Part shown: positions 26,851 through 37,673 of the stretch, one piece after another
Layout: every line of letters starts with the position of its first letter
Numbering within the stretch: the stretch's first letter is position 1
Source of the DNA: Roseiarcus sp963709185
GTDB taxonomy: Bacteria > Pseudomonadota > Alphaproteobacteria > Rhizobiales > Beijerinckiaceae
Direction: 5' to 3'
Length of the DNA stretch: 64,000 nt
Assembly (NCBI GenBank): GCA_963709185.1
Contig: CAVPVQ010000024.1
Coordinates: forward strand, 620,001 to 684,000
Notes under the pieces: model-generated
Seen by the model: the letters and a program-made list of their open reading frames with translations, nothing else
What the model was told of the DNA's origin: nothing
The model's database searches: none
Position numbers and translations under genes: made by a program

Positions 26851-28092
26851 ATGGCTGACCGGATTCTGACGACCCACGTGGGGGCACTGCCGACTCCGAA
26901 GAAGTTGGTCGAGCTCGCCCACCAGCGCTCTCTCGGCGAGAAGTTTGACAAGGCGGCCTACGACCAGGAAATCAAAGACGCCGTGTTGGATGTCGTCCGC
27001 CACCAGAAGCAGGTCGGCGTCGATCTGGCCAATGATGGCGAGTTGCCCCACAACGTGGGTTGGGCCTGGGACTATGGCGCGTGGTGGTCCTACGTGATTC
27101 CGCGTCTTGACGGCGTGGAGGCCGTCAAGTCAGGGCTGTGGGGTTCGTCACTGTCGGCGCAGACGAAAACCCCGATGGCGCCCAACGATTTCGTGGTGAG
27201 CGATTGGGGCGAGCGCCGGGACATGGCCAAGTTCCAGGAAGCCTACATGGATCCCCACTCCGGGTGCGGGATTCCCGAGCAGTGGATGACCGAACACCAC
27301 CCGCTCGTTAAGGGTCCGATCAAATACAAGGGGCAGGCGGAGATCGCGCGCGACATCGCGAACCTCAAGGCCGCTCTCAAGGCTGCCGGAATGGAGCACG
27401 GCGGTTATATCAACTCGATCGCGCCGGCGAGCGTGTCGCGCATGGCGAACGAATACTACAAGAACGAAGAAGAGCTGATGGTCGCCTGCGCGGACGCCAT
27501 GCGCGAAGAATACAAGGCGATCGTCGACGCCGGGCTGAGCGTCCAGCTTGACGATCCGGCGTTCGCCGAGAACTGGGATCAGTCGAAGAAAGAGCCCAGC
27601 GTCGAGGGTTACAGGCGCTACACGGAAAAGTGCGTTGAGATTCTCAACTACGCGATCCGCGGCCTTCCCCAGGAGAAAATCCGCTTCCACCTGTGCTGGG
27701 GCAGTTGGCACGGACCGCACACCACCGACATTCCGATGAAGCACCTGGTGGACCTGATGCTGCAGATCGACGCTGGCGCCTATTCCTTCGAGGCGGCCAA
27801 CGCGCGCCACGGGCACGAGTGGAAGCTCTGGAAAGACATCAAGCTGCCCGCGGGCAAGGTGATCATGCCCGGCATCGTCAGCCACTCGACCAACCTGATC
27901 GAGCACCCCGAACTCGTCGCCGACCGGATCGTCAACTTCGCCGACGCGGTCGGCCGCGACAGCGTGGTCGCCTCGACCGACTGCGGGCTCGGCGGTCGTG
28001 TGCACCCGCAAATTGCCTGGGCGAAGCTCGAGGCTCTCGCGCAGGGCGCGGAACTGGCCACGAAGCGCCTTTGGAACCGGGCCGCGGCGTAG
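26851..28092 (+). CDS. MetE-like cobalamin-independent methyltransferase family protein
   Basis: 413-residue protein related to the C-terminal catalytic half of cobalamin-independent methionine synthase (COG0620), a family that also contains epoxyalkane:CoM transferase. The zinc ligands are in place: H and C in R-F-H-L-C-W-G-S-W-H-G (about residues 280-283), E in Y-S-F-E-A-A-N, and C in S-T-D-C-G-L-G-G-R near 373. The family opening I-L-T-T-H-V-G-A-L-P is at residues 5-14. It lacks the N-terminal half of true MetE, so it probably transfers a methyl or alkyl group in catabolism rather than making methionine. It is followed after 76 bases by a Liv-type transporter, and a MetF-like gene lies 6.5 kb downstream. 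Confidence 0.82.
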   Translation: MADRILTTHVGALPTPKKLVELAHQRSLGEKFDKAAYDQEIKDAVLDVVRHQKQVGVDLANDGELPHNVGWAWDYGAWWSYVIPRLDGVEAVKSGLWGSSLSAQTKTPMAPNDFVVSDWGERRDMAKFQEAYMDPHSGCGIPEQWMTEHHPLVKGPIKYKGQAEIARDIANLKAALKAAGMEHGGYINSIAPASVSRMANEYYKNEEELMVACADAMREEYKAIVDAGLSVQLDDPAFAENWDQSKKEPSVEGYRRYTEKCVEILNYAIRGLPQEKIRFHLCWGSWHGPHTTDIPMKHLVDLMLQIDAGAYSFEAANARHGHEWKLWKDIKLPAGKVIMPGIVSHSTNLIEHPELVADRIVNFADAVGRDSVVASTDCGLGGRVHPQIAWAKLEALAQGAELATKRLWNRAAA

Positions 28093-28168
28093 TCGGCGCG
28101 GTGCGGGCGAGGGAAAGCGCCAAGAGACGCTTTCCGACGACGGGAAGGAAAAAGGGAGGACGCAAGCA

Positions 28169-29392
28169 ATGGATAGACGCACGTTTATCAAGGCAAGCGG
28201 AGCCGCTGTCGGCGCGGCGAGCCTGCCTGGAAAGCTGTATGCGGCGGCCGCTGCGCCGACGAAAATCCGCTTTGGAACGGCGGTCGGCATGTCGGGTCTT
28301 TTCGTCGACGGCTCGAAGTCGACGACCATCTCCCAGTATGACCTCTGGGCGAAGAGGACCAACGACGCCGGCGGCTTGATGCTGTCGAAATACAACAAGA
28401 AGGTGCCGGTCGAGATCGTGTATTACGACGGCCGTTTCGACATCAACGAAACGACCAAGCTCACCGAGAAGCTCATTCTCGACGACAAGGTCGACATGAT
28501 GCTCGCGCCCTGGGGCACGGCGTGGAATATCGCCTCCGCGCCGATCACCAACAAGTATGAGTATCCGGTGATCTACACGACGGCCGGCGACTCGATTCTC
28601 TACACCAAGGCCAATGACTGGCCTTATGCTTTCTGGTCGCTTTCGCAGCCGAACGAATCGGTCCAGCCTCTGATCGACTGGCTCGTCCAGCTGAAAAAAG
28701 ATGGAAAGATCAAGGGGCGCGTCGCCGCCATCAACATCGGCATCGAGCTCGGCGTTGAAATGGCCAACGCGTTCGCCAAGCTGGCTCCGAAAGCCGGTCT
28801 CGATCTCGTCTTGGCCAAGAGCTATCCCCCCGACGTCACGGATCTGCAGCCGCTGCTGCGGGAAGTCATGGCGACCAAGCCGGATGCTTTCTTCTCCTTC
28901 AGCTACCCGCCGGACACCTTCATGGTGACCGCGCAGGCGCAACAGCTCGGTTTCAGCCCGGACGTCTTCTATGTCTGCATCGGCGGGGTCTTTCCGGGCT
29001 ACCGGGATCAGTTCGGCGCCGACAAGGTCGAAGGCATCTTCGCCTATGGCGGGCAGGATCCCTCCGCGCCTGGCTACGACGACTACGCCAAAGCGATGAA
29101 AGCGACATACAACCAGGAGACAGAAGCGGGCGCGGTTCAGGTCTACGCCTGCCTGCAGGTCGTGCAGCAGGCGATCGAGAAGGTCGGGGAGATCGACCGC
29201 AAGAAGATCCGCGACGAGATCGCCAAGGGCGGCAAGGACACGCTATGGGGCGACATCACCTGGAAGAACCAGTTGAACGCCAACCCCTGGTCGGTCGGCC
29301 AGTGGCAGGGCGGCAAGATGGTCGGCGTCTTCCCGGCCAACAAACATGACGCAAAGCCGCCGCTTTTCCCGAAGCCGAAATGGGCGTCCTAG
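28169..29392 (+). CDS. Branched-chain-type ABC transporter substrate-binding protein
   Basis: 407-residue periplasmic binding protein (Peripla_BP_6). The Tat-type signal starts D-R-R-T-F-I-K-A-S-G-A-A-V-G-A with probable cleavage after Y-A. The mature part begins I-R-F-G-T-A-V-G-M-S-G. The start ATG 28169 is 9 bases after GGGAGG. It is the first gene of a four-gene transporter set. The ligand is unknown; its place next to a methyltransferase suggests a methylated or methoxylated compound. Confidence 0.9.
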   Translation: MDRRTFIKASGAAVGAASLPGKLYAAAAAPTKIRFGTAVGMSGLFVDGSKSTTISQYDLWAKRTNDAGGLMLSKYNKKVPVEIVYYDGRFDINETTKLTEKLILDDKVDMMLAPWGTAWNIASAPITNKYEYPVIYTTAGDSILYTKANDWPYAFWSLSQPNESVQPLIDWLVQLKKDGKIKGRVAAINIGIELGVEMANAFAKLAPKAGLDLVLAKSYPPDVTDLQPLLREVMATKPDAFFSFSYPPDTFMVTAQAQQLGFSPDVFYVCIGGVFPGYRDQFGADKVEGIFAYGGQDPSAPGYDDYAKAMKATYNQETEAGAVQVYACLQVVQQAIEKVGEIDRKKIRDEIAKGGKDTLWGDITWKNQLNANPWSVGQWQGGKMVGVFPANKHDAKPPLFPKPKWAS

Positions 29393-29455
29393 CCAACTGA
29401 ATGACAGGCCAGGCGGATCCTGTCCGCCTGGCCGGCCTCGGGGGTCTTGCTGACA

Positions 29456-30319
29456 ATGTTCGAAGTCGTGCTGAACGGCCTCGTCCTTGGGGGGATGTAC
29501 GGCCTCATCGCCGTCGGGTTGAATTTGCAATATGGCATCGCCCGGATGCTCAATCTCTCCTATGGAGAGTTCTTCACCGCCGGCGCCTTTGCTTCGTTTT
29601 TTGCGATTACCCTTTACCACCTCAATCCGCTGCTTGGAATGGTGGTGAGCGTCCCGCTGTCCTTCGTCGCCAACTGGGTCATCTATCGCTTTCTGCTGCT
29701 CCCGCTCATCCGGCGCGCGCCCAATCAGGACGCCCTCGACGGCGACGTCGTGCTCTGCACTTTCGGCCTGCTCTTCGTTTTCCAGGGTTTCGAGCAGGTC
29801 TACTGGGGCGGCAATGTGCGCGGCTATTACTTCCTGTCTTTCCCGGTCCATTTTTTCGGCGCCAGCCTGCCGGCAAACCGGCTGCTGGCGTTCGCCGCCG
29901 CGATGGTTCTTGGCGGCGCGCTCATTCTCGTCATGCGCAAGACCCGCTTCGGCACCGCGCTCCGCGCCATCGCCATCGATCCGATCGCCGCCGGCCTGAC
30001 AGGAATCAACGTCCTCAACCTGTCGGCGCTGGCCTTCGCCCTCGGCGGCGCGATGGTCGCCATTTCCGGCGCGCTGGTCAGCACATTCATCGCCAGCAGC
30101 GCTTCTTCAGGCATCGTCTATACGCTGAAGGCGCTGATCGTCATCATCGTCGGCGGTCCCGGCCGCATGGCTGGCGCGATCGCCGCTGGTCTGCTGTTGG
30201 GCGTCGCCGAACAGGTGGGCGGATATCTCGTCGATTCGGGCCTCACGCTCGCGATCAACTATGCGATTCTCATTCTGGTTCTGCTGATCAAGCCGACGGG
30301 ATTGTTCGCGCGTGGTTGA
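29456..30319 (+). CDS. Branched-chain-type ABC transporter permease LivH
   Basis: 287-residue LivH permease with the family's G-L-V-L-G-G-M-Y-G-L-I-A-V-G-L-N-L opening and about eight helices. ATG 29456 is preferred over the TTG nine bases earlier. Its end overlaps the GTG start of the LivM-LivG gene by 8 bases. Confidence 0.9.
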   Translation: MFEVVLNGLVLGGMYGLIAVGLNLQYGIARMLNLSYGEFFTAGAFASFFAITLYHLNPLLGMVVSVPLSFVANWVIYRFLLLPLIRRAPNQDALDGDVVLCTFGLLFVFQGFEQVYWGGNVRGYYFLSFPVHFFGASLPANRLLAFAAAMVLGGALILVMRKTRFGTALRAIAIDPIAAGLTGINVLNLSALAFALGGAMVAISGALVSTFIASSASSGIVYTLKALIVIIVGGPGRMAGAIAAGLLLGVAEQVGGYLVDSGLTLAINYAILILVLLIKPTGLFARG

Positions 30320-32151
30320 AGGGTCGAAATGGCCGGTGTTCCTGGCGGCGATTGTCGGCGCCGCCATTTTGGCCGCGCTGCCGCTCGGCCTTTCGGCCTA
30401 CGGCGTGTCGACCGGCATCGTGTATTTCGCCAATATCGCCCTGGCGACGGCCTGGGCGCTGTTTTCGGGCCCGACCCGCTACATTTCGCTGGCCACCGCC
30501 GCCTTCGTCGGCGTCGGAATGTATACGGTGGCCTTCGCGCATGTCAGCCTGAACCTCGCGGTCTGCCTGGCTCTTGCCGCGATCATCGGTTTCCTCTTTG
30601 CGCTCGTCGTCGGGCTTTCGACCCTGCGGCTGCGCGGCGTTTACTTCGTCATCTTCACGTTCGGCCTGACCGAACTCATGCGCCAGGTGTCGAGCTGGTA
30701 CGAAATCAACATCACCAACAAGCTGAACCGCTTCATTACGATCAGCATCGATTCGATCGCCATCTACGAAATGCTGCTGGCTCTCGCCGTGATCGCCGTC
30801 ATCGGCAGTTGGTATGTCAGCACGACGAGGCTCGGTCGGGCGCTGCGCGCGATCGGCGAGGACGAGACGGTCGCCCGGCACACGGGCATCAACGCGACCT
30901 GGATCAAGGTGCTGGTTTTCGCGATCGCGTCTTCGATGATGTCCCTGGTCGGCGGCGTCTATGCGCTGCGCTATCCGAGTATCGACCCCACGGTCGGGTT
31001 CGGCAACGGATGGTCATTCCAGGTGCTGATCGCCGCCTTGCTCGGGGGGCCGGGCAGGCCCTGGGGCCCGGCGATCGGCGCCGTCCTGCTGGTCCTGCTT
31101 TCCGACTTTCTCGTCGGCACGTTCTCCAGATACTTCACCATTGCGCTTGGCGTCTGCTTCGTCGTTATCGTCTATTTTATCCCGGGCGGCATCGCGCCGC
31201 GGATCGAGCAGCTCTACGGCATGTTCGCCCGCGTGCGCCAAGCCGCTAGGGGCGCGTCGGGCGCCTCGACGCGGCGACAGCCTCCAACAGCCACAGCGAC
31301 GGCGGACGACGTGACGGGAGCGGAAATACGCTCGGTCGTCCCCCGCCGGCGCTCCTCCCTTCACCCCCTCATGCGCCGCCTCACCCGCTCCGGCCCGCGG
31401 CTCGTGGTCCGCGAGGGCGCCGGCCCGTCGCCGGACGCCATGCTCAGCGTCCATGGCCTCCGGAAAGCTTTCGGCGGTCTCGTCGCCGTCCGCGACCTCT
31501 CCTTCGATATTCCCGCCGGCGGCATCACCGGCCTCATCGGTCCGAACGGCTCGGGCAAGACGACCGTCCTCAACCTCATCACTGGCGAACTGCCGCCGGA
31601 CGCCGGGTCGATCCTCCTTCAAGGCGATGAGATCATCGGCGTCCGGTCCTTCGAGATATGCCGCGCCCGCATCGCCCGGACATTCCAACTCGTGCGTGTC
31701 CTTCCCGGCATGACGACGCGAGAGAACGTCATGCTCGGCCGGATGTTCGGCAGCGATCCGACAGACCCCGCCGCGGCGCTGCGGGAGGCCGACGCCCTCC
31801 TCGACCGGGTCGGTCTCGCGGAACGCGCCCACCTCATCGGCTCGCAGCTCACCTATATCGACCAGAAGCGCGTCGAGCTCGCCCGCGCGCTGGCGACCCG
31901 TCCGCAACTCCTCTTGCTGGACGAATGGCTCGCCGGACTCAACCCGACCGAACTCAAGATCGGCATCGATCTCATTCGCCAAATTCAGCGCGAAGGCATA
32001 ACCGTACTCATGGTCGAGCATGTGATGGAGGCGATCCGTGCGCTTTGCGGCCACGTCGTCGTCATGAACGCCGGTATGAAGATCGCGGAGGGAACGGCGG
32101 CCGAAGTTCTGTCCGACCCGAAGGTGACGCAAGTCTATCTTGGAGACGATG

Positions 32152-32165
<14 letters not shown>
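30312..32165 (+). CDS. LivM-LivG fusion: ABC permease with C-terminal ATPase
   Basis: 617 residues from GTG 30312. Residues 1-310 are a LivM permease with about ten helices and the cytoplasmic G-R-A-L-R-A-I-G-E-D-E-T-V-A-R-H loop. Residues 311-376 form a hydrophilic, alanine/serine/arginine-rich linker. From M377 a LivG-type ATPase follows, with Walker A G-P-N-G-S-G-K-T-T near 410, an R-T-F-Q-L-V-R Q-loop region, a degenerate signature (T-Y-I-D-Q-K-R-V-E-L-A-R-A-L) and Walker B L-L-L-L-D-E. LivF overlaps its end. The linker and intact domains argue for a real fusion rather than a missing stop. Confidence 0.88.
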
Positions 32166-32859
<694 letters not shown>

Positions 32860-33237
32860 TCGGATTTGACAGTCACTGAAGTTCGGCTCGGACAACGTCA
32901 AGTCAATGAGCGCGACAGCGCGACCAAGCGGATTGCGCCAGCGGCCTGCGTCATCGGGCGAGCAGCGCCCGTGCGGATCCGCGCTTGGGGCTCCCCGGCG
33001 CCGGCTTCCGTCCGATCGTCCGTCGCTGACGGGGGCTCGCACGCAAGACGCGTGATGTGTCGGACGCAGCGGACCCGAACAGCCTCACAAATCCGCGGGT
33101 TCGGTTGGGGCGCATGCCGGAAGTGGGCTATTGCCCACAAACCTGCCCACTCGGCCAGTGGGACCGAATGTAGTTGACGCGTAGCGGGCGAAGGCTAATT
33201 CTGGCGCGTAGGCTGTCTCAAGGATGACGAATCGCCG
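32860..33237. other. Non-coding gap between transporter and HTH-methyltransferase gene
   Basis: 378 bases. Frames through it lack ribosome sites and family resemblance. A GCCCACTCGGCCAGTGGGAC hairpin-like stretch near 33147 is the only structure noticed. It probably contains the promoter of the next two genes. Confidence 0.4.
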
Positions 33238-34638
33238 ATGCGCGCGCAGGCGGGAAATGACTGGCTGCTGACAGAAATATCGGCGTTTTGCCGGGCGCAG
33301 GCGATGGCCGAGACGACCTTCGGACGCGCCGCGATCAACGATGGCAAACTGGTTTCGCGCCTGAGGGACGGCGGGCGCATCACGACGCAGACCCTGGAGC
33401 GCCTGCGCATGTTCATGTCGCGCGCCGGCGCGGAACCGCTCAGGCTGAACGGCGTCCCTTCCGTCGCGACAGGCGCGCCGTCGATGAACGCCTCGCGCCA
33501 AGCGCCGGGCAAGGACCCGCAGCGAAACTTCAGGTTCTTCGACAACCGGCAGAAGTACCTGCTGTTCGTCAACACCTGCAGCGAGAAATGGGTCGTCGCC
33601 AATCGCGTGACGATGGAGCTGGCGAACATCCATCCGCATCCGCCCGCGGTGCGGGTGTTCGACGCCGGTATCGGCGACGGCACGGTTCTGTCGCGCGTGA
33701 TGCGCGCGATGCACCACAAATTCCCGACCATGCCGTTCTATATCGCGGGCAAGGAAATCAGTCTCGAGGACGTGCGCCTCGCGCTCCAGCGGATGGCCGA
33801 TCGGTTTTTCGAACACCCTGCGACCGCTCTGGTCCTGACCAATCTCGCCTATGCCGAGGCGCCGTGGCTGGCGGCGCAATCGCTCAGCGCGGCGTCGAGC
33901 CTGATCTGGCATGAACTGCGTTTGACGGGCGGCTCCTCGCACGAATTCGAGGAGCAGATCAGCGAACTCGAGCCGTTCCTGTCCAAGAACTGGAAGGCCG
34001 GCGTCAGCCCGCGGACCGGCAACCCGATCTACGAACGGCCCGTGGTGCTCGTCATCTATCGTGAGGATCACCGCTTCCTGCTCGACTCGGTGATCCCGAA
34101 GCCCGGCGGCACGCGCGCCGACTTTGATCTCGTCATCGCCTCGCAGCCTTATCGCGCTCGCGCTCCGCTCGAATTCAAGGCGAGCCGCGTCATCGCCCCG
34201 CTGGCGCGCGCGCTGGGGCCCGGCGGCCGACTTATCGGGGTGCACTCGCACGGGGAAGATCCGGGCGCGGAGATTGTCCAGAGCATCTGGCGCGGCGACA
34301 ATCCATTCACGACCAACCGACACGATCTCCTGAAGAAGGTGAAGAGCGAATTGGGCGCGACGGGGCGCGTGCTCAATTTCAACGCCTATTCCGACGAGCG
34401 CGCGCTGTTTCGCTACCACATGCACACCCTTCCCTCCGAAGTCGCAGGCTCGATCGGCACCTCCACGCTGTTCGCCGCGTGGAACGCCGCGATTTACGTC
34501 TCACAGGTTGAAGACGATCGTCTGACCCAGATCGTCGCCGTCAATGACTACCTCGACGCCACCGCCGAAGTGCTGCGCAAGCACGGCGGCCTTTGGTTCA
34601 ATGACGAGTTTTTCGTGATCTCGCGGCGCCGTGATTGA
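33238..34638 (+). CDS. Protein with N-terminal HTH-like region and SAM-methyltransferase-like domain
   Basis: 466 residues, not a family I can name. Residues 8-60 look like a helix-turn-helix segment (E-T-T-F-G-R-A-A-I-N-D-G-K-L-V-S-R-L-R then R-I-T-T-Q-T-L-E-R-L-R). After a linker, residues 105-150 have a Rossmann methyltransferase opening with motif I V-F-D-A-G-I-G-D-G-T-V-L and a helix after it. The aspartate in F-D-L-V-I-A-S-Q-P-Y near residue 300 could be motif IV, and L-G-P-G-G-R-L-I-G-V follows. It lies 24 bases before a MetF-like gene, so the two are one unit. The role may be regulation, methyl transfer, or both. Confidence 0.6.
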   Translation: MRAQAGNDWLLTEISAFCRAQAMAETTFGRAAINDGKLVSRLRDGGRITTQTLERLRMFMSRAGAEPLRLNGVPSVATGAPSMNASRQAPGKDPQRNFRFFDNRQKYLLFVNTCSEKWVVANRVTMELANIHPHPPAVRVFDAGIGDGTVLSRVMRAMHHKFPTMPFYIAGKEISLEDVRLALQRMADRFFEHPATALVLTNLAYAEAPWLAAQSLSAASSLIWHELRLTGGSSHEFEEQISELEPFLSKNWKAGVSPRTGNPIYERPVVLVIYREDHRFLLDSVIPKPGGTRADFDLVIASQPYRARAPLEFKASRVIAPLARALGPGGRLIGVHSHGEDPGAEIVQSIWRGDNPFTTNRHDLLKKVKSELGATGRVLNFNAYSDERALFRYHMHTLPSEVAGSIGTSTLFAAWNAAIYVSQVEDDRLTQIVAVNDYLDATAEVLRKHGGLWFNDEFFVISRRRD

Positions 34639-34662
34639 GCGCCCAACCGATAGAGACACCCG

Positions 34663-35595
34663 ATGCTTGCCCAGACTGCGCTTCAAACCCGCGAAACCGA
34701 TGCGTCGACGAGCGCCCATATCGTCGCCTTCATGGCGGGCTGCTCGTTCGAGGCGACGCGGCCAGCCGCCGGGGACGCCGCCGCGCTCAAACAATTTCTG
34801 AACCCCGGCGATCAAATCTACATCAGCGCGGCGCCCCGCCGGCCGGTCGCCGAGTCGATCGAATCCGCGCGCGCGATACGCTTGGCGGGGCTCGAACCGG
34901 TCCCGCATATCGCGGCGAGACATTTCGCCTCGCTAGGCGATTGCGCCCGCGTGCTCGAGCGCTTGTCGGGCGAAGCGGGCGTGAACACGATCATGCTGAT
35001 CGGCGGGGACGCCGACCGGCCGGCTGGCGACGTGACCTGCGCGCAGGATATTATCGATAGCGGGTTGCTGATGAAATACGGCATCGGCGCGATCGGTCTC
35101 GCCGGCTATCCGGAAACCCATCCCAGGATCGGCGGCGACGAGCTCGAAGCCGCGCTGGTCACCAAGCTCGCCTCGGCGCAATCCCAGGGCCTCGCCGTCC
35201 ACATCGTCACGCAATTCAGCTTCGACGCCAAACCGATCATCCAATGGATCGACTGGCTTCGCGCGCGCGGCATCCATCTGCCGGTCAAGGTCGGCCTCGC
35301 CGGCCCCACCTCGCTGTCGACCTGGCTGAGCTATGCGAGGCGCTGTGGCGTGAGGGCCTCCGCCTCGGCCTTGGCGAGCCGCATGGGTCTCGTCAATCAT
35401 CTCTTCAAGACGATATCGCCCGACCCGATCATTTCGCGGCTTGCCGAACTCGCCGCGCAGGGAAAGATCGCCGGCGTCTCCGCGCATATGTTCTCTTTCG
35501 GCGGCATCGCCGCCACGGCGCGCTGGCTGCATGGCGTCCAGGCTGGCCGCTTCGCGCTCGAACGCGACGGCGGATTCCATGTCAAAGTGAGCTGA
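34663..35595 (+). CDS. Methylenetetrahydrofolate reductase-like (MetF family) protein
   Basis: 310-residue TIM-barrel protein of the MetF type, which binds FAD and interconverts methylene- and methyl-tetrahydrofolate. Recognisable pieces are P-H-I-A-A-R-H near residue 85, the I-M-L-I-G-G-D-A-D-R-P segment near 110-122 and G-L-A-G-Y-P-E-T-H-P near 145, all counterparts of E. coli MetF barrel motifs. The similarity is partial, so this is probably a catabolic paralogue. With the MetE-like gene upstream it could oxidise methyl groups removed from an imported compound. Confidence 0.75.
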   Translation: MLAQTALQTRETDASTSAHIVAFMAGCSFEATRPAAGDAAALKQFLNPGDQIYISAAPRRPVAESIESARAIRLAGLEPVPHIAARHFASLGDCARVLERLSGEAGVNTIMLIGGDADRPAGDVTCAQDIIDSGLLMKYGIGAIGLAGYPETHPRIGGDELEAALVTKLASAQSQGLAVHIVTQFSFDAKPIIQWIDWLRARGIHLPVKVGLAGPTSLSTWLSYARRCGVRASASALASRMGLVNHLFKTISPDPIISRLAELAAQGKIAGVSAHMFSFGGIAATARWLHGVQAGRFALERDGGFHVKVS

Positions 35596-35779
35596 CGCTC
35601 CGGGCGGCGCCGGACAAACCGGGTGGCCGCTTCTGTGAAGACGCGCCCGACTTCGAACCCATCAGAGCGTGGTGCATATCATTGATTGATCACGCTAATC
35701 ATCGTCTTTGGCGGGGTCGCGTCTCGCGCGAAAAACGATCCCGAGAGATTTTCATTTTTTCTAACAAAATCACCAATCG

Positions 35780-36699
35780 CTAGTCATAAAAGCCAGCCGG
35801 GGCATGCCTGAAGGTTGGCCACATCTCCGGATCGTGCCCCGTCACCACCATCGCGCCCGTCTGTTGGGCGATCCGACGCAATTTGAGCACCGACCTCGCC
35901 GCGTCGACCGAAGAGCATACGAGACCCGGAAGCGCCTTCTGCTCCCAATGATCCCTGGTGTAGGCGGCGTCGATCGCCAGCAGCACGGGCCGGTATTGGG
36001 CAGCCTGATCAGGAACGATTGATGCCCCGGCGAATGGCCGGGCGTGAAAATCATGCGAATGACGTCGTCGCCGAACAGATCGTAATTGTCCGTGTGCTCG
36101 CCGCCCAGCAGTTTCCAGTCTATCCCCGGCTTGTCGAAATCCTCGCGGATGTAGGCGGCTTTTGAAAACCAGTCCGGATTGTAGGCGTATTCCTGCTCGA
36201 TCCGCTGCACGAAATGGGTCGCCCGCGGGAAGTGGCCGATGGCCCCGGTATGATCGAGATGGAGATGCGACTGCAGGACGTAGCGCACGTCCTCGGGCCG
36301 TATGTCGACGCTGCGCAACTGGTCGACGCAATTGTCGGCGCGGTCCATGACGAGATCATAGGCGTCGAGCGCGGAGCCCCAGTGCCCCCGCGGATCCATC
36401 GCCGCCTCGACCGCGTTGCCGCCGTCGATCACCACATTGCCCCTGGGATGCTTGATCAGGAACCACGGCACCGGAATTTCGTAACTCTGTTCGCCCTGGT
36501 TCATTTTTATGTATTTGAGCTTCGTTCGAAGCGAGCCGGTCTGGAACATGTAGAGTTGAATGTCGGACGTCTCGCGTCGAACCTCGCTCGGCGCAGTTGA
36601 GCGAGGCGCCTTGCGCGGCTCGACAGCGCCGAATTCGACGGGCTTGACGCGGTCCCGATCGATCGGTTTTCCGTCGTCGCCGAATTCAACGATTTTCAT
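35780..36699 (-). pseudogene. AttM/AiiA-type metallo-beta-lactamase-fold lactonase, frameshifted
   Basis: N-acyl-homoserine-lactonase-like hydrolase, a zinc enzyme of the metallo-beta-lactamase fold. The metal motif H-L-H-L-D-H lies in S-H-L-H-L-D-H-T-G-A near residue 150, and the G-H-S-P-G-H-Q-S segment follows. The first frame then turns to nonsense after L-P-N-T-G. The family C-terminus (P-V-L-L-A-I-D-A-A-Y-T, then T-G-H-D-P-E-M-W-P-T) continues in another frame to the stop at 35780. One missing base in the GGCCC run near 35990-35997 explains it; restored, the protein is 306 residues. Last gene of a minus-strand set with a hydrolase and an SCP2-like protein. It may act on a lactone rather than on a signal. 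Confidence 0.85.
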
Positions 36700-36765
36700 G
36701 GTCGGTTTCCACCGCGGGCCTCGTCCAATACGCGTCGCAGTCGGCCCAACAGCAGCGACTCCCGG

Positions 36766-37620
36766 CTAAGCGCCAGTCTTTTCCTTGATGATCCGAAGCG
36801 CTTCCTTGAGATATCCCCGGAACACCGGATAGTTCTCGCTCATCGGAAAATGTCCGATGTCCGTCATCTCGATATAGACGCCTCCCTTGATGCGCCGCGC
36901 GGTGTTCTCAGTCGCTTTGGGCGGCGTGAGGTAGTCATAGGTTCCCGTCATCATCACGACCGGGCAACGGCGCGCATCGATCCGTTCGAGGTCTTTGCGC
37001 ATGTCGTGATCGACCGAATAGAAATAAAGATCGCCTTTGAAGGCTTCGGCGCCCTGGGTGTAGTAGTGCCAGGTCAACCAGCGATCCATATCCGGGGACT
37101 GCGGGGCCATGAGATCCCACACGCCGCTGGCGCAGACCTGTGCGGCGTTGGCGTGCGGATGTCGCCACCAGTCAAGATAGAAGCCAGGCGCGTGGTCCGC
37201 CGCCTCGACCGGGATCACCGCCCGAAAGCGATCCGGACGCCGCAGCGCCAATTGAAGAGCGACGTTGCCGCCGAATGACGAACCCATGAATATAGGGTCG
37301 TCGAGCTCCAGCGCGTCGCAAAGCGCCACGATGAAATTCACATAATGGTTGGCGGTCAGTTTGTACTCTTCCTTCCACCATTCGACATTGAGCGGCGGAT
37401 CGGATTTCCCGTGGCGCGCGAGGTCATAGGCGATCACATTGTAATTCTGGGTGATTTCTTCATCCTCGAGCAGGCCGCGCCATTGATGATTGTGGCACCC
37501 CGCCGTGTGTTGGCAGATGAGCGGCGTGCCGCGCCCGTTGTGAAGATAGAACACCTTGTATTCGAGACCGTCGACGTCGATGGTCACATAGCGACCGGTC
37601 ACCGGGGAATGTCGAACCAT
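36766..37620 (-). CDS. Alpha/beta-hydrolase
   Basis: 284-residue hydrolase with nucleophile elbow G-S-S-F-G-G near residue 110, oxyanion-side segment L-I-C-Q-H-T-A-G-C near 35, acid T-G-T-Y-D-Y-L-T-P-P and catalytic D-I-G-H-F-P near 258. It starts at ATG 37620; a longer upstream frame overlaps the SCP2-like gene and is not family-like. It sits between the SCP2-like and lactonase genes on the same strand, probably one operon under the divergent IclR regulator. Confidence 0.86.
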   Translation of the reverse strand: MVRHSPVTGRYVTIDVDGLEYKVFYLHNGRGTPLICQHTAGCHNHQWRGLLEDEEITQNYNVIAYDLARHGKSDPPLNVEWWKEEYKLTANHYVNFIVALCDALELDDPIFMGSSFGGNVALQLALRRPDRFRAVIPVEAADHAPGFYLDWWRHPHANAAQVCASGVWDLMAPQSPDMDRWLTWHYYTQGAEAFKGDLYFYSVDHDMRKDLERIDARRCPVVMMTGTYDYLTPPKATENTARRIKGGVYIEMTDIGHFPMSENYPVFRGYLKEALRIIKEKTGA

Positions 37621-37673
37621 AACGAAGCCACCAAGCGTGAGATTGCATGTCGAGGGCGAAAGCCGACTGTCAG

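Noticed and set aside
31250..31440. LivM-LivG fusion as an assembly artefact
   Set aside because: The joining region is a plausible hydrophilic linker in frame. Both domains are complete, and no frame break or remnant start/stop pair is seen.
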